DNA from: Homalodisca vitripennis
Taxonomy: Eukaryota; Arthropoda; Insecta; Hemiptera; Cicadellidae
Reading direction: 5' to 3'
DNA length: 64,000 nucleotides
Assembly (NCBI RefSeq): GCF_021130785.1
Contig: NC_060213.1
Span: 101,627,501 to 101,691,500 of the forward strand
Part shown: piece by piece, positions 25,321-35,136 of the stretch
How the letters are laid out: the number at the start of each line of letters is the position of its first letter
Position numbering within the stretch: the stretch's first letter is position 1
Translations under genes and position numbers: made by a program
The notes under the pieces: model-generated
Database searches by the model: none
The model's input: only the letters and a program-made list of their open reading frames with translations
What the model was told of the DNA's origin: nothing

Positions 25321-26670
25321 GTTATACTTAATATTTTTATAGTAGCTCTTCTCATCTTCACCATATGATTTTAGAGGCCAAAATAATTGAGAACTATCTT
25401 GCAAGTAATAGCTTTATCTTGACAGTTTTCTACGCTCAAATATATTGAAATATATTTAAAATATAATAAACTCAATATATTCAAACTTTTAAAACCTTTA
25501 AGTATAATCGACATTTGTTAATAATAAATTAAAACCTTTAACAACACAAAAATGAGTATATTTTATTGAAATTACAAGTATATAAAAATAAAAACACATG
25601 GTTTATTACTAGTAGAGCAATTTAAGACTCTCGTGGTTGCAATTCACCAAATAACAAAGGAAGATGAAAACTTTGCTGACCCTCCTATCTTACTTCAAAT
25701 ATGTCTTTATCGTTGTTTACATTCTAACTCATATTAAAATCATTATTAACCTCATTTCGAAATGACGAGATCGATGTTAGTTAACTGGGTGTATTATGCT
25801 TTATACTTTCCAGAATCTAAAGTATTAAAAAGCAATATGAATAACCATAAGTTATAAGATAGAAAGAGTTAGAACTAGCTAAGGCAGGAAAATTTAGATT
25901 TTTGAAAGCAATAATAGAATGTTTGGAATTGACATGTGTTAAAAGATTTTTCAGTTTAAGTGACCAAATCTACTAATCAATTATCAAATAAATATGATAA
26001 TCAGTACAATTTTCAAATAACACTAGTTATTTATCTTATGGACAAAACCCTCATGTTATAAATGTTCATGTAAAGTTATGTTATGTTTTGATATTGCCTT
26101 AATTATTTTGTAAAATTTACAATTTTAATTTATTTCATATGAAAAAAATCTAATAAACTTTTATCAAACCTAATATTATATGTTCTAAAGTATCTTTAAG
26201 AATGACCCTTAACTTGCATTTTTATGAAAAACTGTTTATTTTGTAAACTAAATAAATAACGTATGAAATTATTCAAACCATGCTTTTATTTCAACCACCA
26301 TTCTGCGTTCTGCGTTGTTCGCTTCTGTGTACATAAAAAAGTTTTAAATTGTGTAAAAAAATGTGTAAAATTTAAAATTGATTAGTAGGCGTATGACATT
26401 AAAGCTGGAATACATTGCATTTATTAAAGATTTCATAGGAATCCATGTAAAATAAGCAATATAATATATGTTATATGATTGCCAATGGCGCTTTGCACTA
26501 GGTATGGTTGACCGCAGAGCAATCCCGTCCTTGCAAACATTCCGCCTGCCCGACCATTGGTGGTTAGCGGGATGACACATTTAAGCCGTAGGTTTCTAGG
26601 ATGTTACAGAGAGGTCTTATCCGTAATTTCGACTGGTGAATAAAGATATCCTTTATTTTGTATGTATTGT
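25321..26670. other. Gene-free DNA between unit tail E and copy A
   Basis: AT-rich with a GC-richer patch at about 26485-26580 that has no recognisable product. The start of the unit may lie in here, because the alignment with copy C cannot extend upstream of the gap at 60554-60653. Confidence 0.45.
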
Positions 26671-27761
26671 TTTTTTATTTCATTTGGAAAATCATCCGGC
26701 AAATTATATTATTTCCACTTTTCATAATAGTTATTACGAGGTCTATTTTTATTGCCAAAGAATAATTTTTCTTTAAAATAAAAATCGTATTGTTTAACAG
26801 CATTAATAGAAACTGGATAAAAAACTACTGATATATTTATAGGTGAAAATATTTTTTGATAGTAGTATGTCTTATATGTAAGTAATAGATATCAAAATAA
26901 TAGTCCTCAAGGGAACAAGATAAATCATGAGTCAGCAATAGTGATTTATATAATATTTTTGTTAGAGTAAATATGTAACTAAACATATTAGAAATAAACT
27001 CTCATTATAACTATATATCAAAAACTTGAAATGGTCAAAGTATAAAATATAACATTGTTTATTGTTTGGCTTTAAAAAAACATTATACACAAGAACACAA
27101 AATATAGCTGTAATCTTTTATCAAAAAATAGCAAAATTCATTATGTAGACAGAGTTAATAAATTCTTTAAATCCTTGTGTTTTTTTCTAAAGATATAAAA
27201 CATTTACCTCGTACTCAATTATTAGTGTAAAGTTGGAATCAACGAGCGAGAATCTATATCAAGAGACGTGTTAATTAAAGTAATGTGGGTAATACGTTAG
27301 TGTCTACTAATTTGCGTCATTTTGCCATTCATAATTTAGTACAACAATGGTTAGTGAAAAACTAAATATAAAAAATCTACTAAGACACGGAAAAACTTAA
27401 AATATTATATAGTTTACAGTTAATCCACATATGTTTGATCACACAGTTGACATTTTGGTTTTAAAAAATATTATAAAATGTATATGTCAAAATTAACATT
27501 AATTCTAGTAAACTCTATTTATACATATGATTATTTACTAATTATTAGTACATAATAATTAGTGTTATACTGCGTAATATCTAAAGATAAGACATACCTC
27601 CTCTGTCACTCCCCCAGGGGCCTCATTAAATTAGATTATAATTAAAAAAAAAAAACTCTTCTATAAAAAACAATCCCTTACATTACACTAAAACATACTG
27701 CAAGTAATGATATTAACATTTAATGTGGAAGTATATAATTTTGAGTTAAAACTAACTAGAT

Positions 27762-27798
27762 AGGAATACACTAACCACGTTTTACGTAGTGTATTCCT
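27762..27798. repeat. Perfect 12-bp stem hairpin in unit
   Basis: AGGAATACACTA at 27762-27773 and its exact reverse complement at 27787-27798, with a 13-base loop. Copy C keeps the same stem at 61747-61758 and 61773-61784 with a loop one base longer. Copy B has lost it. Confidence 0.8.
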
Positions 27799-27849
27799 TT
27801 AGTTTAGTCTTCGCTCGGGTTTCAGGTGCTATTATATATAAGAAAAAGC

Positions 27850-27965
27850 CTAACAGTAACGTGGAGGAACAATCCCAACACACGTACCGCTATAAGCACA
27901 GGGGGATAATAAAACCTGTTGCACACAGGTCTTAACTGTGTGGGCGTTTACTACAGTATTTCAGA
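27850..27965 (+). repeat. Conserved GC-richer block of the unit (block L2)
   Basis: ACGTGGAGGAACAATCCC, then CACACGTACCGCT, then AGCACAGGGGGATAATAAAA, recurs at about 41173 (copy D), 49688 (copy B) and 61855 (copy C). Even the diverged copy D keeps it with few changes (one in ACGTGGAGAAACAATCCC, one inserted CTCG). A small CACACAG/CTGTGTG hairpin follows. It is the best candidate in the unit for a conserved functional element. No RNA family is recognised. Confidence 0.8.
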
Positions 27966-28224
27966 TATAAAGCTTTTCACTAATTTTTTGTGTTTAATAA
28001 ACTTACAAATACTGGTAAAATAAATCATAAATAAATAAATAGGTTACCACACCAGACAAGCATGTATGCATCAAGTTTTATGAAATTTTATTCAATAGTA
28101 ATATAATTTTAAGTTTAACATTAATTGGGATGAATTAGGGCTTAGATTTTGTTTTTCTATAAATTAACGTACATTTCATCTTTTAGTCTATGTAGAAAAT
28201 GTAAATAAATGTTAATATGTAAAG

Positions 28225-28495
28225 GTTATAGAATGCAGCCTAACCGTTTTCATTACCCAGTAGGGATCTCTTTTGGCTGGTTTATACCTTCTAGATGAAC
28301 TTACCACTGGGTACATCAAAAACCTAGGCCACCTTATGGATGTCCAGGAGCCGCACATCACCAACCGCCTAGGACGAGATTCTGGAGTGCAATAGTGGAT
28401 CGATAGGACATGTCTACTGCGGGAAATGACTGTTGGAGTTGGTAGAGTTCGTTCCCTAAGTACTCCGCAAGCAGAGCTAACAAAGTGCAATTTAT
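28225..28495. repeat. GC-richer block of the unit (L3), present in copies A and C only
   Basis: Near-balanced composition. Minus-strand frames are open for 92 codons in copy A; in copy C (62192-62468) the corresponding reading is split between two frames by a 2-base difference. Shared minus-strand strings include VLRERTLPTPTVISRS and KRDPYWVMKTVRLHS. No known family is recognised. It may be a decayed gene or element fragment carried in the unit. Confidence 0.5.
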
Positions 28496-29309
28496 AAGCT
28501 TCTTGTTCTAAGAGGAAAAAACAGTTTTCTTAATATTTTGGTTTCATTTGAAATATATGACTGGACAAAGTTAGCATTGTATTTAAACAAGCATATCTCC
28601 TAATTAAAATTTATTACAAAAGATTTTAAACATTATTATATTAAAACTATGTAACTTTAGTCGTTAAGTGTTGAAATCTAAAGTGTAAACACTGCATGGG
28701 TTTAAAGCACACACAATAAAGTTTAAAGCTAATCGTAATATAATCGCAATATACGATTGTTAAAAGCCATCCACAACCAAAGAGCAGCCTAAGGGAGTTT
28801 GTCTTTTACTCAAGACTGTAATTTCCAGATACAGAGTTAATGATTGAGGATGCTAGAGTGTTTAGTTAAATGTACTCTTCGCAACCATAATATGTCAAAG
28901 TATTCACTTCAAAAGTTACTGGTATAGACCAGTTTTATTGTATAAAGTTTCACATAAAATAACACTTAAGGTTTCAGATAAACGATGGTTTTCCAGTGTA
29001 AATATCAGAGTCAGTGAACGTGCGTTGAACAATTTCACAACATCTTGCTGAACAGCAATGCCTGGAAATGAACATAAACATATATACATCATATACACAT
29101 AAACATATATACATCACATACAACATATTTTGTAATATACAACGTATTAAACTGGCTTAATCATTTTACGTATTTTTTTCTGACAGAACAATTTCTCTAA
29201 TGAGGCACAGGGACATAATTTGGGTAATCGAGTCGTATAAGATTTATTAGTGACGGAATTTTTAGTTGCGAAATTTACATATCCGTTAAAAGGTACAGGG
29301 CTGCTGAGG

Positions 29310-29850
29310 GCTATCGTTATCAGTCCTCATGCCACAGTTAGTGCCCTAATTATCAATAGACGGAACATTGAGACAACGAGAGTTGGAGAGGAAACAAACG
29401 AAGCGACGTTATGACACCCGGGGGTCTAATTGTGCCATGTTGACTTACGGAAGGTAATTACGGTTGACTCGTAGTATGACCTCCTTCTCCCCCTCCACTC
29501 ATGTTTACGAGTATTATAGGGACACGTGGAGGGTCACTTGATCTCTCGTTATATTTGGTACGGAATCGTTCTGGTCGTGAATAACTAGCTACTGAACTGT
29601 TAAGGGTATATACCGATAGTTACTGGTTTAACACGATCCTAAATATATATTTATTTACATGAGATTTAAAGCGATTTAAAGAATCGGTCACAGGTATTAT
29701 GAAAAATTATACTTATAAAATGTACTAAATCATAACCCATTCACAAAATTCTCATGACCTTTCCGGGAATCAAAGAATTTAACCTTTTATGTAGAGAGCC
29801 ACAGTTTGACCCATACGGTACGATGAAGGTTATTTAATGTTTTCTGCTAC
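29310..29850 (+). repeat. Conserved block of the unit (L4) with SINE remnant
   Basis: The TCAGTCCTCATGCCACAG to GAATCGTTCTGGTCGTGA segment recurs at 17600-17880 (E), 42505-42800 (D) and 63260-63520 (C). At about 29748-29800 CTCATGACCTTTCCGGGAATC is a degraded form of the tRNA-like sequence that is intact in copy D at 42911-42992. Confidence 0.8.
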
Positions 29851-29934
29851 CTTACACCAATTGTAATATCATATTCAACAATACTTAGGCGTGGCTTCAT
29901 CTTGTTTATTTTAAATACACCGAGTTTTACTTTT

Positions 29935-30160
29935 GGCGTTATTCAAATTTCACGCCTCCATTGGCAGAAATTGGTTTTCTTTGCAATATCTCCGCTCATA
30001 CCTCAGTCCCCTTATTCAGGGAATGGTGTGTTATGTGACACCCATTGTGCTCTTTAATAATGTGAATTCACATATTTTCTGGTCTTTCAGATTCCTTTTG
30101 ACATCTTACGGAATAATCATATTTTCTCCTTTACCTTTTTCCAAAATTCAATCAGTTTAA
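29935..30160 (+). repeat. Conserved block of the unit (L5) with acceptor-like tract
   Basis: Present in copies A, B (50336-50560), C (63865-64000, cut by the window end), D (43090-43290) and E (18075-18280). All copies that reach it keep TATTTTCTGGTCTTTCAG (30078-30095 in A), which resembles a polypyrimidine tract plus AG splice acceptor. A frame is open here for 75 codons in A, but copy B has an in-frame TAG and copy E is out of frame, so coding is unlikely. Confidence 0.75.
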
Positions 30161-30297
30161 TTTTCGGGTTCTTCAAGGTATTTATTTATACATATTTATT
30201 GCGTTTTATATAGGATAATGCTTGTAAGAAAGAAACGTGTATAATCTGTTTCATTATCTTGACCACCTAATTCTATAAACAGATTATTGCATTATGT

Positions 30298-31228
30298 TGT
30301 ACCGTTTTACTGGCACATGAGGGGTTAGCTTTGAAATTTAAAATAAACTTTTGTGAAGGATTAAAAATAAAAGTAAATCTTCTGAAATAAATAAAGTTCA
30401 AACTAAAATAAATAACTTCTTTTTAAAAATAATAACTGGAATTAAAATTAAAATAAAAACTTCTTGATGACTTTTAAATTCAAACTTGTAATATATTTTT
30501 CACTTCCAAAATGTACAAAGTTCTTACAGCTTGTCTTTTATTCAATTTTCAAAATTCAAACAGTCACACTCTAATCTGATCTGGCAATTCTTCACTTTAA
30601 TTTATCTTCAAAATTCAATTTTTACTTTGATACTAATTTTCTTTACTTTACTTTAAAAATTATTCTTCAGTGTTCGAGGTTTAATAAATAAAAAAATTCT
30701 TCAGTGTTAGAGATTTTATAAATCAAAAAATATATTGCTGAAAGCATCTGTAACAACCACAAAACTCTTTTAGTACTTTTACATAAAACTTTATATACAT
30801 GTGCTCACTGCACCAACAAGTTTTATATTGCACAGATCAAAAAAACAAGTTCCTAAATTCCCATTGAATTTAATTTGTACAATATTTCTTTCCCAAAATT
30901 ATTCCAAAATAACTAAGAATGAATATTCACTGGACTCCAGTTAAAAAGGTTTACTTACCCGCAGGTTCGATGACAATCAGCAAAAAGATTTACTCTAAGC
31001 AACAATTTAATCTACTTGTTACAATCACTTCCGATGAACTGAGATGGAGGTACGGTACGTCTACCTCACCCCACCTCTCAATTTCGTTATCAAACACTGC
31101 CATCCGCGATGCGCGCCTCGCCGATAGCAGCCTCTTTTGTACAGTCCGGTCCTTATCATTCATCTGGGCCTACTCCTTCCACCGGTAATCCAATTACCCC
31201 AGAATTATTATTTAATACAATCGGTACA
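30298..31228 (-). mobile_element. Solo LTR, TGTACCG...CGGTACA, with ATGT target duplication
   Basis: A 931-base insertion in copy A. It starts TGTACCG (30298-30304) and ends with the exact complement CGGTACA (31222-31228). ATGT flanks it at 30294-30297 and 31229-31232; the empty site in copy B has one ATGT at 50709-50712. There is no internal coding region and only one LTR, as expected after recombination between LTRs. A 4-bp duplication fits Gypsy-type elements. Strand is a guess from the splice-donor-like GGGTAAGTAAAC on the minus strand near 30965. The 89-codon plus frame at 30919-31188 is not taken as a gene. Confidence 0.88.
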
Positions 31229-31572
31229 ATGTAAAAGATGAAATATTTCTAATAAGATGAAGATTTCAGAAAATATTGAAAATTTATTGAATAAGAATAC
31301 ATATCTTTTAAATTCCGTCATGGTTTGGATATATAAATAGAACAAATAAATACTGTATATGGTGCTAATGAGATCAGATTTAAATATGTTCAGAACAAGC
31401 AAAGATAGTGAGGATCAGACTAAAAAATAACGTGGTGACCAAAAATACGTGAAAGGAAAGCAACTTCGAATATACGCTTGGAATATACTTTCAAACTATG
31501 ATTTCGTTTGCCTAGTCTTAATTAGTTCGTTACTATATGACATGAAGTAATTATCCATTGCATTACACTAAT

Positions 31573-31641
31573 CCAGGTTAAGTGTTAGAGAGGGCTTCTT
31601 AGCCCTAACTTCGCCTGGTAAAATAAGACATTCTTTTTTTT
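31573..31641 (+). mobile_element. Very short 5'-truncated LINE insertion
   Basis: 69 bases ending in a T-rich tail and flanked by ACTAAT at 31567-31572 and 31642-31647. Copy B has the unoccupied site with a single ACTAAT at 51058-51063. The body (AGAGGGCTTCTTAGCCCT then AACTTCGCCT) matches the terminal UTR signature of the LINE at 19365-19395, so this is the same or a sister family. Confidence 0.85.
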
Positions 31642-33189
31642 ACTAATTATAACTAAATCGCTAGATATTTTTCTGCAAAATTTTATTTTACTTTTATAAC
31701 ATTTAGTGTATATACCAATCAAGAAGTATAAATGTTATATTATGTAGGTATTTAAATAAAAAAAACTAAGTTATGTGTAAAAAACTAAATTATAATATAT
31801 TTTGCAACAAATAAAAAATTAAATAATTATACAACGTCATTTAATAGTCATTTAGAATTTAAAGGTGTTATAAATTTTATCTGTTGTTGAATTAAATTAT
31901 ATGTTAAGTTTTAACGTCAGGCAGTTATATTTATAAAAAAATTAGTATTTGGTCTGAAATTGAATATTACATTTTCTCGTAATATACCTGTATGTTTAGT
32001 AATTTAAAATGTGTGTTTAGTCAGTTATTTATTACATATATTTTTATCATTTCTGAAAAATGTATTTATGGAATATTTCCATCCCGAAATTCCTGTTTAA
32101 AACATGCTAACGTACATTTGTTGCAAATAAAAAAAGCAGTTAAAAATGACACAACATGGAATGAGAACTGTATGAGCTGAATGAGCATCTGTTACACAGA
32201 AAGCTCTTCAGTGTTACTACGGTTCACATCACGAAGCACATAAGTGAATGGTAATGACAAGAGTAGTTCCCAGATGAAAGAAGAACAATAATGACCAGCA
32301 GAATCCGTTTAATGGCATTTAATGGTGTCACTTCTCTCTGAAAACCTTTTACAAACATTTCCGTTTATGCGATACACTTAATAATGAATAAATACATTAA
32401 GTGTTTTTATACAAGTTTTAATTAACACGATGCACGTTATTTACAACGTGTGCTGTCTGGTATAAATAATGTTTTCTTCGAAAATAATGCTTTAATTCAT
32501 ATTTTGAATAATGTAAGTTTTTTTCTATAGTTTATATTTAAATTTATTGGATAAGCGTTATCAATCGAGAATCTAGAAAGTTTTCATTTCTGACTATTTT
32601 ATTTTCTATCTATCCGAATATGTATAAGATATCTCGAGAAAAAACTTGAAATTTCACATTAAATTTCATGTCTACATATGTTACATTGAATTTGATATCA
32701 GTTTATGTCATTGAAAGTAACTTGGCTGAGCGTTAGCCAACACTTTTACATTGGTTTTACGAATAACCATGATAAAAACCATTATTAGCTGAGTATTGGA
32801 GGATACTAACACTTGGGAACTGGAAAAATTTCAAATATGTTTGACTGCATGATATTATAAACTTGAAGTATATGCTGGCAATAGTGCATAAAGCTATATT
32901 TCTCTATAGAGAACATTGAGTTCAATTGAGGCTGATGGTCTTGCAGGGCATTTTCTTATCAATGTTTCTATGTGTATCAAGTGTTTCAGTATCAATGTTC
33001 TATTTGAATGGCCGGTGAGTGCAGGCTTGTTGTGACCTGCATTCTGTTATTCAGTTTTAATAACCAGTGTATATTTTTCGTTAAGTGCATGTTTAGAGTT
33101 AGTGTGTATGCAATAAAAACACACAATGGATGTTTTGTAAACTAGTTTATGCACTTCACAGCACTCTGGTGTGTTTTGTTTCATTTAAC

Positions 33190-33345
33190 CTAGCATTAGT
33201 TTATCATTTACCGGAAGAAGAGATGAGATTGCAAAAATCGAAACGTAGTGTTACTGATTGTAGATAATTGCTGAACGATGGCAAATGTTGGGAAAAAATC
33301 CTGTTTCCTTCGCAATTTTTCTATCGTCAAACACAAACTTCACAT
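33190..33345 (+). repeat. CACCTGAAGAAGAG-family repeat in copy A
   Basis: TACCGGAAGAAGAGATGAG, then ATCGAAACGTAGTG, AACGATGGCAAATGTTGG, and AATCCTGTTTCCTTCGC. Copy B has the same at 52641-52730 with about 25 bases missing after the ATCGAA. It belongs to the family at 14250, 14636 and 20760. Confidence 0.7.
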
Positions 33346-34267
33346 AAAGGTATTGGTATTGAACCCATTGCGAGCGAACCCTAACTTTCTTATCTAAAGA
33401 ATGAAATGAGCTATATAATTGGAAATTTGCAATATTTTGCTCTCATTCACTAAGGTGCCAATTTCTTTTTATATCAGTAGGCTATGTCTGTCCATCTATA
33501 TGTTAGGCGGGATATTTTGAAAACGAAATGTGATATAGGCTTAAAATTTTGTATATAAGCTGGTGAGACAATGGTAATGTGTCAGGTTTCACTCGCAGCA
33601 CATTGTAATGTTCAATAAATACGTACAAAATTATGGAAAAATGTGCAATAATTGTTTTTTTTAATACATCACACGTATTTTACCAATTTAAGGTGCATTT
33701 GTAAAACACTTCAGGTTCTGTGAAATGTGATATAACAAGTCCGTAGTACATGTAATTTGTAAACCTTAAAATTATATGTCACCAGGAATTTTTATTTATG
33801 CACTGTAATCGACAGTTAGCTGAATAAAAACGTGAAACGTATAAATGATTTTTAGATTGAATATTACAAATATCTCCTGTCATGGCAATAAAGAAAGCTC
33901 ATAATGATGACCAGTACATGTTCTGCGGAGATTGGAAAATTGGGTGGTTTATGATTAGTTTTACGGCCCAACCTGCGTATAGCCTCTGTTATTGCCAATA
34001 ACTGTCCTATATCTTTTCCTTATGTAATGCCTGCTCAGCCTCATACGTGTAACAAATCAATAGTTTAATTCAAAACAATAAAAACCATTACTATTTATGT
34101 TTTAAGTATTTACGTAACATATATTTTATAAAGACTAATATTGTTTTACTTTTCATATGTAGCAGTAATTTCATAATAGAATCATACCCTGTCCATGTGT
34201 TGTTGTAACGCTTAATGTACTTACTATCACACATACATGCTATTTCCCAACATAACTTCTGAAACTT

Positions 34268-35136
34268 TGTACCGTTAACTGGTTAATTAAATTTCATATA
34301 ATGTAATATTTCGCAACCTAGTCAGCCAGTATAATTTAATATTACTTTTATCCAACGTTCCGGAACTAAATTATTTGGCGGAGGAACCACCTAATCGGCA
34401 CGCGTATGAATATTTTCTTCTAATCCTTTGTAGCAGCCCAACTATGTGACCGAGCAGACCTCGCCCGCTTTGTCCGTAAGTAAAATTTATCTGTTCGTAT
34501 TATTAAATTAGCCCTTTGACGCCAAACGTACAAAAATGAATGTAACTTATGATTTAGGAAAGTTGTAAATAGTAAAGTAACGTACCCTTGAAGATCTTTT
34601 ATTTGCTTGATTGAAATAGATACAAGTGATGGGCGTCGTCTTAACACGTTGTGAAAATAAGTAATTTGTATCATTAAATGGCTAATACCGTCGTGAATTT
34701 GTTTTAGGCGAGTTCACGTAGCTCACGTACCTGATGTATCTCACGTGTGTTTGAGTAGATGGCTACCAGTACCCAACTTCTACTCCTCTTCTAGAAATAA
34801 CCGTTCTTAGACTGCAGCTTCAATGTCTCGTGCCATGATGCCGACACCCGGGGTTGTGTGAGTCTACATATTGCGAAGGGAAGTGAAATCTTATTGTTTT
34901 ATAAAGTAGAACATCGTAGCCATAATTCCAGAGAACATTGGATATTTTAGGCCCACTTAGTTCTTGCGTTCTAATTGGCAGCAACGTGGCATTACATACT
35001 TTTCCTTTACCATCTAAAAGTAGTGCTTGCAAGTTTTCGTAATTAAACAGAACTTATAAGTAAACTTTGCATTTCTAGTATTTATTACTACGATATCAAA
35101 AGTCACCACCCACATGTGTTATCGTCCAACGGTACA
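34268..35136 (+). mobile_element. Solo LTR of the same family, ACTT target duplication
   Basis: An 869-base insertion in copy A that begins TGTACCGTT and ends AACGGTACA. ACTT flanks it at 34264-34267 and 35137-35140; copy B has one ACTT at 53651-53654 and no insertion. Its reverse complement begins TGTACCGTTGGACGA followed by ACACATGTGGGTGGTGAC, parallel to the plus-strand start of the LTR at 30298 (TGTACCGTTTTACTGG, then CACATGAGGGG). The two are therefore related and oppositely oriented. Frames of 70-84 codons on its minus strand are not conserved with the other LTR. Confidence 0.87.

Noticed and set aside
29933..30160. 75-codon frame in block L5 as a conserved gene
   Set aside because: Copy B has an in-frame TAG and copy E is shifted, and the apparent start is not ATG. 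Conservation is at the DNA level only.
31208..31402. Minus-strand 64-codon frame at the LTR/unit junction
   Set aside because: It spans the boundary between a solo LTR and unit sequence and has no counterpart in copy B.
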